A stretch of 64,000 nucleotides of DNA from Bimastos eiseni (Eukaryota; Annelida; Clitellata; Crassiclitellata; Lumbricidae). The translations under genes and the position numbers were made by a program. The DNA lies in NCBI GenBank assembly GCA_959347315.1, contig OY365815.1, positions 16,049,823 through 16,113,822 on the forward strand. The letters are read 5' to 3'. Below the pieces are notes generated by a model, which worked only from the letters and a program-made list of their open reading frames with translations, did not search any database and was not told where the DNA came from. Positions 11,391 to 22,500 of the stretch are shown here, one piece after another (within the stretch, counting starts at the first letter, position 1; each line of letters opens with the position of its first letter).

Positions 11391-11700
11391 GGGCTTTCAG
11401 TAGGCGGGACCTGTTGCACGATCGTGGTCACCGTCCGACCAATCAGATCGCTCTGATTGGGGAAGTGTGTGCGCCACAGAGTAGCCGTATCCTTAAAACA
11501 GCCACGGGACAGAAATAATAGCTCAGTGACGATATTAGTTCCGTTCGTCAGCCGGTGACGGTGATCGTCTGTCATTAGGACTCCCTCCTTCCGTCTGACT
11601 AAATCGTCTGAATTTTACTAAATCGTCTGAATTTTACTAAATTGTCTGAATTTTACTCAATCGTCTGAAAGAGATTCAACCGATTCAGTTCATCTGTGAC
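11391..11700 (+). promoter_or_regulatory. Putative promoter region of CDKN1-like gene
   Basis: It lies upstream of the probable 5' UTR exon. It contains GGCGGGA at 11403-11409 (E2F/GC-box-like) and two CCAAT boxes in opposite orientation (11439-11460) that form a perfect 9-bp inverted repeat. A fourfold tandem repeat of about 19 bp with core CGTCTGAATTTTACTAAAT spans about 11595-11670. CCAAT and GC boxes are typical of TATA-less cell-cycle promoters. The start site cannot be fixed by eye. Confidence 0.4.
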
Positions 11701-11811
11701 GTTCCGTTGTTGCTGTATTTCCTCTTATTCTTCGAAGTTCACCATCGACCGAAGGTTCGACGTTGAGAGGATTTAAGGACAGGGTCGCCGGCAATATTCA
11801 TTTACAAAACG
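11700..11811 (+). other. Probable 5' UTR exon of CDKN1-like gene
   Basis: A strong donor, ACG followed by GTAAGT at 11812, lies upstream of the coding exon whose acceptor is at 14538. No long coding frame precedes the donor, so it fits a non-coding first exon. The 5' boundary is a guess; the pairing with the coding exon is inferred from order, strand and splice-site strength. Confidence 0.4.
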
Positions 11812-12191
11812 GTAAGTTTAATTGTTCATTGACCGTTTATTCTGCGCACTTACATAGACCTCTACAGTTCATGAAACCAACCACTGCTAAAGAAACTGCA
11901 GATCTAACCATTCGGCAGCCTGCGATTTAGTCTACGTGTGGTTGATTGAGTTGGAGGGGCATCTGGAAACGATAAGTATTTCATACGTTAGATGCATGTA
12001 GTCGGAAAACTGTGGGAAAGATCGACGCAGGCCTATAACATGAACAGCAGAGACATGACATGCATGTGCTAATGGTGCATCTTCAGCGGAAGATATATAG
12101 TTCGAATCAGTGTTGAAAAGACCTTTGAGTAAGGGTCAACCTTTTGAGAGAACCCGGTTGAAATCAATGGTAGATAGGTTTAAACCGGAAG

Positions 12192-12262
12192 AAATTTCCC
12201 CCAATTCGTTGAAACCTGTTGGGAATTCCCTGCAATTTTTCAGGGACCGGCAGGGAAATCCC
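12192..12262. promoter_or_regulatory. Cluster of kappaB-like sites
   Basis: GGGAATTCCC at 12221-12230 and GGGAAATCCC at 12253-12262 both fit GGGRNNYYCC, the NF-kappaB/Rel consensus. A near match on the other strand (GAAATTTCCC) lies at 12191-12200. All fall in the putative first intron of the CDK inhibitor gene. Function is inferred from consensus only. Confidence 0.35.
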
Positions 12263-13205
12263 CTTTCTTTCTCGTCCTACCTTGCGACTGAAATAGATGA
12301 TAATGCATTATTGCCTTGCCGAGGAGGTACGGGGCTTATTAGCATTTTTATATGATGTCTGTATAATAATTATTATTCGCCTGAAAATTGACGTTCGTAT
12401 ATTGTGATTGCTAAACCTATCTACTTCTAGTGCAAGCTGAGACTTGTGGCAAAAAGGTGTCGTTGAAAAACTGAAAACAGTGCCGTAATGAATGGCAAAT
12501 GCATGCTGATATAGTACTTTTCTATAGTAAGGTAACGTGAGGGAGGTAATGTACTATGTAAGGCTCAAGTTAAGTCTATCAGACAAAGTTGAGCTCATTA
12601 TTACATGCAAGCTCGACAACTAAGCCTCGCAATGGAGGACGGAAGTAGGGATTTTAGGAAGCTGATTGCATTTGCAACTACTAAAGATATAGGGCCTAAT
12701 TATGTCACCGCTCATGTTCAGGTCTTCATTAAATATAATTATTGATTATTAGTTATAAGTTTAGACAAACAGCAACGAACGGAGTCTTTTATATGTCCGA
12801 CGTATAAGTCAACATTGATGCGAGGTTTCAAACTGTCTCGTGTCTTTGTCTTGCTCTTTCCATTCTTTCCCCATTATAACCTCTATATTCCTATATACGG
12901 GGCTTTCAACCACAAAATGCATGTTGTCCACAACTAGACGTTACAGAATAATTATTATCATTCACTCAGACTTGTAGCAGCAGTGTAATAATAAGGGTAA
13001 GCCTCTGCTCTCTGTGTGATTACTTATGAGTCGTTCGTATATATAGCGTCACTTTCTATCTGTCTACTTGTCTCTCTCTGTCATGACACTGTCGTTCTAT
13101 AAACAGCTGTATACTTTTGATCTAACTTATTCTCCCTTACCCTTCTTTCTTTGACATACAAGGTCTTTTCGTTTTCCATTCTCACTCTTCTTCCTTCTCT
13201 ACACC

Positions 13206-13207
<2 letters not shown>

Positions 13208-13245
<38 letters not shown>
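13208..13245. repeat. (CA)n microsatellite
   Basis: Pure ACAC run of about 38 nt in the putative CDKN1-like intron. Confidence 0.95.
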
Positions 13246-13246
<1 letters not shown>

Positions 13247-14287
13247 CTAATTCCACTTCCCTCCCTCTTCTATCCCTTTCCATTTCGCCCTATTTCATCC
13301 CTCGGTATATACCTGCTTCCCTTCACATACCCCGCCCCCTCCTTCCCCAGTCGACCGGTGTCTGTCGGTAGATACGATATCCTCAGAGAGGGTGGGCTGG
13401 TTCCCATCATAGTCCCCCAATATCAACGGATGGGGCGACACACGTCGCATTTCAACCAGATTAAGAGAGATCCTCAACCTTAGACCTCAGAATGATCTAG
13501 ACTAAATTAGTTGGAGCCATATAACATCCAAGCATCTGTCAAAGATGCTCACCGCTAATCGTTTAGAGGTATACACATACCTGGTCGTTGATGAGGCAGA
13601 GGTGAGATAAAGCATGCCATGCAGACCGCATTTCTAACCAGATAACAACCATTACAAAGCCTCGCCGAACCTTAAGATCCCTCTCAACCTCTGTATAATA
13701 TATATTTGTATATATTTATATACATATAGTTGTTTATATATATGTATGTATAATTATATATACGTATATTTATTATATATAGAATCCATAGATCCCTGTA
13801 CAATATATGTAAACAAGAAGGAAATAACACAGGCATCAGAGAGCGCCGCTGATCGCTTGGAGCAGGGTCTCTGCAGTGTGGTTGATGAGGCTGAGTCCAG
13901 ATGGGTATGTTTATAAACATCGCCCACATCAGTTGCTTTGATTGCCTGTCGGCTGATGGACAAATTAGTTAGGAGGCCATCTGCCGTCGGCGCACTTGAA
14001 AGGAGGAACTTGTAATGTTCACTAACAAATGGCACGCTTCATTTGGCCACAGAGTTGCCACGTTTCATTTGAATTGTCCAGCTATTAAACGAGTCGCAAT
14101 CGACGATAGTTGAACCACTTTGAGAGGCTCTACCGCATCAAATAGGCGCTATATGAGATTAGTTATAAATACTTGTGCGTATACAAACATACATGCATAC
14201 GTACATTTATGCGTACATCCGTGCGTACATGAGTGTAGAAGTGCACATGTACATATAGTACAGTTAATTGCATTAAATCAATCGACG

Positions 14288-14340
14288 CAATTTATATAGC
14301 GCTTCTTCGAGATAACTATTCAGATAAATATTCATGCCTA
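14288..14340. repeat. Dispersed repeat core (ATATAGCGC family)
   Basis: TTTATATAGCGCTTCTTCGA followed by ACTATTCAGA, the same order as in the copy near 52620. A related GGCGCTATATGATTC lies at about 14410. Confidence 0.55.
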
Positions 14341-14548
14341 CATATACACCGGCTGTCTCGCGTATTTCCTTTTAGTTCCATGCTTGGAGCACCTCCAGTA
14401 ACTATGGAAAAGGCGCTATATGATTCACGAGTGCAATGAATTTTCTGACTAGTAGTTGTAGTAGTTTGCTGTCGATCTTTATATAGATCCTTTTCTAAAT
14501 CATCAAACGCACTAAATCAGTTTACTCTTTCGTTGCAGATCCTTCGAG

Positions 14549-15220
14549 ATGGTACTGGTTCCAAGTGACGCGTTCTTCAAGGACCTCCACCGGAAGTCAC
14601 CCAGCCTGCCCTCGACGTTTCTTCGTTCCGTCTGTCGTTGCCTATTTGGTCCAGTCGATCACCACCAGACCATGACGGACATCCAGACCCACAACGAACG
14701 GCTAATGAACGAAGCCAGCGAGCGCTGGGACTTTGACTTTCGGATTGGGGAGCCAGTGGACGGAAGACGTTACGAATGGTTTCCGTCGAGCTCTGAGAAG
14801 ATCGGCGAAGGTTCTGGACTGAACGTCGTTCGCTGCAGTCCCTCGAATCAAGTCCCAAACAACTGTAATACGACAACGGGTGACTTAAATAATAAAACTT
14901 CAAGAACTCGTCCACATTCATCTTCCCGACTCCGCGCCGCACAGATTCTCGCCGACGGCGTCCCCTCGCGCCTTGCTGCTCCAGCTGAGGTCACAGCGTC
15001 ACATGACCTGAACTATAACGTTTTCCGTGACGTCGACGAAACGGAAACAGGTAGTCACGTGACCTGTCGGCGAAGACTCGTATGGGATGAGCTGATCACG
15101 TCGAAGTCTGCAACTATTTCCAGTTCAGTTCGAAGGACGAGGACTCGAAGGAAGACGACGCAAAAACTGGTCCGAACTTTGGCAACACAGCGATCAGCAA
15201 TAACAGGTAACGAATTTTAA
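14549..15220 (+). CDS. p21/p27-type cyclin-dependent kinase inhibitor, main coding exon
   Basis: The encoded protein should bind and inhibit cyclin-CDK complexes in the nucleus and restrain the G1/S transition. The CDI domain lies at about residues 26-80. It has CRCLFGPVDH (29-38), containing the R-x-L-F-G cyclin-docking motif. ERWDFDF (58-64) matches the W-N-F-D-F CDK-binding strand, and RRYEW (73-77) matches the conserved Y-E-W. The tyrosine-bearing 3-10 helix of p27 that enters the kinase ATP cleft is not visible after it. A basic RRTRTRRKTTQK near 195-206 is a likely nuclear signal. The coding exon follows a TTGCAG acceptor ending at 14538; the first ATG is at 14549. Either splicing occurs at CAG/GTAACG (15206/15207, phase 1) into an unidentified exon, or the protein ends unspliced after NEF at 15220 (223 aa). 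The family call is firm; the exact paralogue is not. Confidence 0.85.
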   Translation: MVLVPSDAFFKDLHRKSPSLPSTFLRSVCRCLFGPVDHHQTMTDIQTHNERLMNEASERWDFDFRIGEPVDGRRYEWFPSSSEKIGEGSGLNVVRCSPSNQVPNNCNTTTGDLNNKTSRTRPHSSSRLRAAQILADGVPSRLAAPAEVTASHDLNYNVFRDVDETETGSHVTCRRRLVWDELITSKSATISSSVRRTRTRRKTTQKLVRTLATQRSAITGNEF

Positions 15221-15504
15221 TGTATGTATATATAACTGTATATTATGTTAATTATAATTTATATGTGTATATGAGCCCACAGAGAAGCAGCAGACATCAT
15301 TTTAATTGAATTTAATGTAGTCTGACGCAATGTAGTGTAGTGTATTTCCTGCAATGTATAAATAGAATTTTAGTTTGAATTTGAACAATCACAAAATTCT
15401 TTATGTATTCGATGTATGCAGGCCTAAAGCAGCGAAAATATCTCAGCGCTCACAAAAGCCACGTCATTGAGACCAGGTTTAAACACTGACTTTAAACATT
15501 GACG

Positions 15505-15563
15505 CTATATAAAATAAAGTATTCAATAGCCTGCATGGCTATTGAATACTTTATTTTATATAG
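15505..15563. repeat. Perfect 27-bp inverted repeat containing AATAAA
   Basis: Two 27-bp arms separated by TGCAT. The left arm carries AATAAA at 15513-15518, and by symmetry the right arm carries it on the other strand. It lies about 290 nt after the stop of the CDKN1-like frame, so it could provide the poly(A) signal of that gene. A small palindromic MITE is another reading. Confidence 0.85.
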
Positions 15564-16090
15564 GCTGCTCTGTTCATTCCTATATAGGCCAGGTCAAAAT
15601 GAAGGAGGTCAAGCCGTGATGTGATTCGTTCTCATTTCATGTAAAGTATCACACATAACTAAATGTACACGGCTTATATAGCACATCAATTTATAGGTCC
15701 AATAGAAAAATGAACACCTCTATTGACCCCAACAAGGTAAACAAAATAAGAGCCGAAACCTATAAAGAGCGATTCAACTAATAGTGAAAAACGAGCGTGC
15801 ACGCTCTTGTCGCTGTGTACAGTGTATAGGAAGTCCTTAAAAGTTGAACAAACATTGTTCACGGGTCATTGGACGAGCCATGCAATGAATTGACTAATGG
15901 CCTCGTGGCTTTTCAAAAGTTTTCATAAACCACATGTAAGTCAGTCATCCTTAGAATACTCTTCCAAGAAATGTGTAATCGGTAGATTATTATGCAATGC
16001 GACAACTGAGCATACAAGCGTAAATGAGAAAATAATTTATAGCGACGTATTGACGATAAGCATACTAAATCTCGGCTGTATGCCATGTAA
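15564..16090. other. Intergenic, nothing recognised
   Basis: No gene, RNA or repeat was identified. A further exon of the CDKN1-like gene might lie here or beyond; a short candidate (acceptor CTTCGCAG near 16370, reading eight residues to a stop) is too weak to call. Confidence 0.4.
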
Positions 16091-16094
16091 CCCC

Positions 16095-16182
16095 GGTTCA
16101 TAAATGACGCTTTCACTCTTGCTCTGTTTATAAATGACGCATTCACTCTTGCTCTGTTCATAAATGACATTTTCACCCTTTT
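16095..16182. repeat. Three-copy tandem repeat, about 34 bp
   Basis: Three imperfect copies of a unit beginning TTCATAAATGACGC and continuing TTTCACTCTTGCTCTG. Confidence 0.8.
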
Positions 16183-16399
16183 CCATTTCGTACAATCGCC
16201 GCACCAAAGACGATGTACGATGGAATGGTGACCGTGAACAAAGACGTCAACTGGAGCAGCGGAGACAAGGGAGGAGGTGGACGATATGTAGATTGCTGGA
16301 AAGTGACTGGAAAGATAGATGCTTAGCGGAAGAAACGACAATTAAGATTATGCATCAATTGCCTTCGCAGGCTCTTTGAACACGGATGTAGATTGATGG

Positions 16400-18600
16400 A
16401 AAATGACTGGAAAGGAAGGTAATGAGCACAATCAATTTACACGCGGACACAGAAAGGCTCTGCATGGTTGCGACAGATCATATTACTCCTCGAGTCAATA
16501 TCCGATTAATAACGGTGCCTGTAACTAAACCCTGACGTCCATCTAGACTGGAAACGTATGGAGGTCAAGAGTTATAAATGACTTCATATCAATAATGCAA
16601 CCAGCGTATAAGTATACGGTTGAGTTAGCACCCCTATCCCAGTGGGTGGCGAGACCGGTGCCCATAAAGGTGTAATATTCAAAACACGACAGGTCAGTCA
16701 TAGGTGTTGTTATATCTGGATCTATCTCATCTACATATCCGGTTCTCCAGTTTCACGCGCCCGAACTTCAAACCAGGGTAATTAGCCGAGAATCGGAATA
16801 AATTGGGCACCTAGGAACCTTTAGTACCTTACCTCTGTGGGACCAGCTTTTCCTAAGGGACATCCCAAAGCAAAGGGCGTTCAGATAAACAATGACTTGG
16901 CGCCGACAGATACGTAAAACCAACATAATTCTCTGACTCGTATTGGTCTACTGAAAGTTGGTTCATTGAAAGGTATCAGGTTGACTGAGTAATACAGACA
17001 GGCAGACATGACTGACAGACAGACTAAGTTTCATAGGCCCTATGTCTTCCAGTCAGTTACTAGTGTGTAGGCCTATATATTAAGTTCATGTGTATGTTAG
17101 AGCCAAGAAAACCTCAATCAGACTCAATGAGCGTCATATTTACGGAATCGTTATTTGGTCGCTAGTTCAGTATAGAAGGATTTTAATATTCTTTTAAAGA
17201 ATCCATTCCTGCTTCGCCGATGTTTCGAAAACTCGTGAACACGAAATTATTCCTGAGTTCCATTTACATAACATGCTGACTGACTTAAATAAATTTATTT
17301 AACGACGCATCCATGACATGCTGCCGCTGGTCCCTGTATTTTACCGTTCTATGAGGGTCGTTCGACTCGTTCTCATTCGTTAATGACTCCCGATATACCA
17401 AACGTGATTGGCTTAATAGAAAGGAAGCCGTTAAGTAGGTCAACCGTTCGAAATTTTGAATTTTTTTAAAACGCTCAGATGCCGTCCAAATTCGTCACAG
17501 AACTGCACCACTGCTTGAACCCTAGCAGTGTCAGTCACAAGATTGAATAGGCAAGGAGGACCACTCTAATGATATTTGTTATCACACGGTGTCGTTAAAC
17601 TGAAACTTCCTCGTAGTCCGCAATCTGACAGTGCCAGTCACAAGCCTGGAGAAATGAGGATGGGACTCTTATCATCTTTGTAATTACATAGGATTGTCAA
17701 TCTTAATACACTGACTGCTCAAGGCATCCTTGCGAGAGCATTAGTAAGCTAATGATAACATCAGCTTGGTACAAATAGGCCTAATTATGTTAAGTATGCT
17801 GTGGTTTAAAATACAAACAGGATTAAGAGTGCTGTGAAATGCGGCTGCTTAGAAGTCAATGACTTTAGCCTACAACTCGTAGAAGAGATGGTGATTTTCC
17901 TGCACGATTAATTGCCTCCTCAGAAGTCATCGAGGCAGAAATATTGTTTCATCGATGTATGAGCACTTAATACAAAATGGCTGTGAAGACTTACTTTAGC
18001 GGCGTTTAGACAATGTTGTCTGACTAATTCAAATCTTAAGTTCAACCGTTCCGTCTTAGTAATGGCCTTTTGTGATCTAAACTGTTGACTTAGTTGAAGT
18101 TGACTAAACTCATAATTCTATAAGTTTGACCTAGGCTTACGTAGGGTTGCCTATTGGGCATTGGCTATTATTTTATGACAGCTTTTAACGACTTTGCGCG
18201 TGCATGCTGGTACGGAACTTCCCTACCAGGGCCTGGTAAGGGAATCTAGGGACAGCATGTTTCCTTAGGTGATCGTTCATGAAGAGTATCCTGTGAGAAG
18301 TTTTGTATGTTATTCGCAACGAAAATTTGCTGCAGAGAGTTGGTTCATCAGAGAAATACTGTGTAATCAAGAACTTGCAATTGATTGCTTAAATATAATT
18401 TATGCTTTACAACACTATGAAAAAACTCTTCGATAGATTGCATATGCAACTTCCCAATGTGATTGCGTTTGCATGGTTACCTAGGAAACCCTCTGCCTCC
18501 GCAGTCTTATCATTCAATAATGAATGCATTATCTACTCAAGTAGATGTTGCGCTTATAATGGTGTCAATGGTCCATGTTGATTTGTAGTGTTAGTTGTCT
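16400..18600. other. Intergenic, no gene recognised
   Basis: Unique-looking sequence. A TTATTTAACGACGCATC motif near 17297 resembles the CGTCGTTAAATAAA element near 20140 on the opposite strand, suggesting short dispersed-repeat debris. No convincing exon was seen on either strand. Confidence 0.4.
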
Positions 18601-18611
18601 TTTTTAAATTC

Positions 18612-18823
18612 TGATATTTGATATCGCCCTTCTTCCAAAATATTTTGCTCAGAAGTGCACACACCTCGACGGCGCCATTACAGTTGTACTGCAGAGCAAT
18701 TGTGATCGAAGGACTTGCTCAAGGTCCCTATACAAGGCTCCTCGGACGAGGGTCGAACCCGCTCACTCAGCGCACACACTGAGCGTTACGGGCCAACCGC
18801 TTTAACCAATTAGCCACCGTAAA
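18612..18823 (-). mobile_element. tRNA-derived SINE (V-SINE-like)
   Basis: Read on the minus strand, it begins with a tRNA-like head carrying an A box TGGCTAATTGG (18805-18815) and a B box GGGTTCGACCC (18749-18759), the internal RNA polymerase III promoter. This is followed by CCTTGAGCAAGTCCTTCGA and then CAATTGCTC, a body typical of tRNA-headed SINEs in aquatic animals. The tail is shared with the fragment at 24374-24453. A functional tRNA is unlikely because the arms do not complete a cloverleaf. Confidence 0.75.
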
Positions 18824-18829
18824 ACTACT

Positions 18830-19520
18830 AAGTACTAATCTATTATGCATAAATGGGTTGCGAAATTGGTCTACCTTCTTAGCTGAACAATGAGTTCCTT
18901 TGTGTTTCCCCATTGGCACCAGTTATAATTGATCTATAACTGTGTTCTCTGGACAAATGGTGAACAATAAACAAGGCTTATAGGCTTGAACTCTTTTATC
19001 TTGACATTGCGTCTTTTTTCGTCCTCATTTCCGGCATTATTTGCCCTCCTTTTTGCTACCCATGTAACTGGCATATATATATAACAACCATAATCTTACA
19101 TGTTTTTGTTTTGCAATGTTGTTAGATTATTTTCCGAAAACGAAAACCAGTGCAATCGAGAATAAACTGGTCGGATCCAGGCAACGACGTTTAGACAATC
19201 CGTCTTCGGGCAATCAATGTTGAGGTAATCAGCGCTCGTGGATAAGCTTGTGCCCGCTCTTGGCCTTCGAGTGGCGCTTTAGAAGTTTGGAGATTACGAT
19301 TACTATTACAAATGGCTGAATAGGCATATATGTAAGCCTCTATGACATAACCGCACAGGGTCCAAAAGGCCCAAAATGCGCTATTTGGAAGCTTTGTTAT
19401 ACATGCCTGCATACATATGCACATACGTTATTTGCCCTGTTTAATTGGCATCATGCTATCATCGTCATCATTTCTGTTTTGATTCCTGTGGCCACCAAGC
19501 ACATTCATCCCTTCTCAAAC
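18830..19520. other. Intergenic, nothing recognised
   Basis: AT-rich sequence without a supported gene or repeat. Confidence 0.5.
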
Positions 19521-19561
19521 TGAGAAAATGCAACAAATAAATGTCCCGTTGCAAAACTACT

Positions 19562-19815
19562 ACGCGCCATCATCGTTGGCATCGTCATCATCATCGTCAT
19601 CTTCAACTTCATCCTCAACATCATCTTCATCCTCATCTTTATCTTCATCTTCATTATCATCATCATCATCATCATCATCATCATTATCCTTCATCAACAT
19701 CAACAATATCAATCCACCCATCCATCCATCCATTCACAACCACCATCGCCGTCGTCGTCATCGTCATCATTATCCATCATCATCATCATTATCTATCATC
19801 ACAATCGTCAATATC
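19562..19815. repeat. ATC/TCA-rich microsatellite
   Basis: Degenerate ATC trinucleotide tract with a (CATC) run at 19714-19732. It gives artificial poly-Ser and poly-His frames. Confidence 0.9.
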
Positions 19816-19889
19816 ATCATAACTTGCAGCAGCACTGGCTCCAGCAACATCCACTCACACATTTTAAGAGCTCAAATATTGTGTCTTTA

Positions 19890-22500
19890 GCAGGTGCCTG
19901 TCAAGGCTGGATCCTTCTTATGCGGGAACGGAAGACGTGCAAGCTTATCACGAGACCAGGCTATAGCAGAAGAGCAGCTTATCAGTAAAACAGCTGAGCA
20001 GGAGAACGGTTTATCACTTGAGCAACGACATCAGTTTTCAAGAATGACATCTGGACACGTGTTCTGTCCATTGTGCCACCGCAATTAACCAAAGGAACAA
20101 CAGAAGTGACACGTGACGCCAATCAGCTCTGATATAACGGCGTCGTTAAATAAACATCATCAGAAGTGACGTGAACCTGTTGAAAATAATCCATAAATTC
20201 GTCAATCCTATTCTCTTGACTTACGAAGGACAAGGACGCCATCTATACGCCATAGCGTCAGATGTTGTAATCGCCAATTAACTGTACTTTTATTGACTGT
20301 ATTCCACAGAAGCTCAATTGCTTGGTCTTCAATCATTCAATCGATCAATCAATCAGTCAATCATTTTTTGATGATCAAAGAAAATATAACATAAAATTTT
20401 GCATGCAGGTTTACATACAGACCATTTACGAATGCATTTGACGGTTATTTTAACAACAAACAGGGATTCAATGGCCAATAGGCAGACTCAAATTGATCAA
20501 TGTATTATTTATTTAAGCGTTCTACACACCAATACAGGGTCACCTATAGGGTCACCACAGGTTAAATTTGTATGGGATATTTTGAAAAGCTAGTTAACCG
20601 AAACAAACAGTGTACAACTTTTGAGTTGAACACTGGTTTAGACGCGTGTCAATGTTTGAGGATTGCAATTTATTTCCTTTAGGTCATACTCCATCTTTCT
20701 TCTTCCCCTCAAGAGGCACATTTTCTTGGTAGTCAATCCTTTTTCTTCAGGCTACGGTGCATATTCGGAACCCACTATTGAGAGTGAGTTTCAGTCATGT
20801 GAAAAGTAAGATAATCGTAAGGCTTTGTATGACTATTATTTTTATTATAATTTATGGACAATTTATGTGTCACGGCCCTTACAGCCAGGACCCATGCTGT
20901 CCCTTGGTCAATATAAGGGCCAGATACGACATCTGTTCAATCAGCTCGCTACCCGCGTTGTTTAGCCACTGTTTAACGACACTCTGTCATGTGACAAAGA
21001 CGATTAGCATCGCCCTCCTAATTTTCCTCTGCTTGGAACTGATATTACAGGAGTACGGACAAGGCGGAGTTTACTACCCGCGTCGTTTGTAGACTTGAGA
21101 AAATATTGGCCAGATCAAGACGATGGATGGCAAACAACCTACATTAAATTGGCTGAAACTGAAAGTGCATTTGAGTCGAGTTCTGTGTGGTTTAATTAAG
21201 GAAGGTTCTGCCGGTCAGAGCGACCCACATGACAAATCGAGAATCGAGAACCTAAGAGCGGAAAACTGTCCTTTAAGACATAGCCAAGTATATTAATAGC
21301 TATCAGATAGCCAGCTATGTTTGCAGCGATTTTATTATTATTATACATCAACGTGGGCGAATTTTGTTCATACTAAAAACGAACAACCATTGATAAACGT
21401 ACACAAAATAGCTTTCGATGAGTTAAGTTATTACAGGACATTTCTTCGCCTAAAATTGAATGGACTCAGCATCATGCTATTCAACTGTCAACCAACTGTT
21501 AATTGAAAGATCAGTAGACACGTGGCCACGGTTGATAGAAAATACATTTGAATTAATGTACCTCTCATCGAAAGCGTATCCATCGTTAATTGAAGTAGAC
21601 TATTCTGTGAATAAACCTTTGGCAGAAGAATTTAATTCAGTTCCAAGCTTAGTTGGTGTCGTGCCATTTTAAGTCGTGGATATATTTATTATGGCTAAAT
21701 TAATTGAATGACTAATTACTAGGCTGAAAATTTCAGCGAATTTTTTCATCTACTCGCTTGTTGATGATAGAGCAATAGGTATAACGATTATGAGAGACTG
21801 GCAACCGATATATAATATTCATACACTGTATACACACATATGCACACAGGTCTCAATATAATGTGGGTTGGGTCATTTAAGATAACCTTCAGATATCAAC
21901 TATTGGCAAAGGATACAAAGACAGACGACAGACAGTCGGAGACGTGAATAAACTTGTTCCCTTTAGGGTATCAAGATAAAAATGCGGAGTTTACGACCAC
22001 AATGACTTGGTATTGGTTAGTCACTTTCTAACGACGCTATGTCACAGCAATAAGGTTGGCGTCTTCATTTACCTTTGTTCCAGCTTGGGACTGGCACCAC
22101 AAAAGCGCGGCGCTGGCGGAGTGTCTGCCTGATTCAATGCGTAGGCCTAATACATGCATTGTATAGACATATCTGCAAATGGTTGCATGTCATATATGCG
22201 CGTGTTCGCAAGCTGCAGAGAGTGTGCACTTGCCTTTCGCGCGCTCGCTTCCTGTCGTCTGCTGTCGGTTACAGATGTCACTGAGTGTGCCTCGTTGGAG
22301 ACGGCGAAATTAGTCATCATCATAATAAAATCCGCAAGCCATAGCTGACAGTCTCGGCCGATATAATTACTGGGTTCAGCCCGTCGAATTCTTCCGTCGA
22401 ACATCCGGTCCTCGGGTCAAGACTCGAAGCAGTCGACAGAGACCCGATTGTTGTTCAGGTCGCACGATTTGCTCTGACCCAGTTTTAATTGCGCCTCCGT
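19890..22500. other. Intergenic with short dispersed-repeat debris
   Basis: Contains CGTCGTTAAATAAACATC near 20141 and a TCAATCAA run at 20335-20365. Two related stretches near 20950-21070 and 22015-22105 share TTAGTCACT/TTAGCCACT, TAACGACNCT and a CGGAGTTTAC block in the same neighbourhood. No gene was recognised on either strand. Confidence 0.4.

Larger units (their letters stand above)
11812..14538 (+). other. Probable intron 1 of CDKN1-like gene
   Basis: Non-coding stretch of 2.7 kb. It holds kappaB-like motifs at 12192-12262, a (CA)n run at 13208-13245, AT-rich (TATA)-like sequence at 13695-13790, and a copy of the ATATAGCGC repeat core near 14290. No other gene was recognised inside. 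Confidence 0.45.

Noticed and set aside
14577..14942. 121-codon minus-strand frame
   Set aside because: Antisense to the CDK inhibitor CDI domain, whose conserved motifs fix the plus strand as coding.
18740..18823. Functional tRNA gene
   Set aside because: A and B boxes are present, but acceptor and other arms do not pair into a cloverleaf and a SINE body follows.
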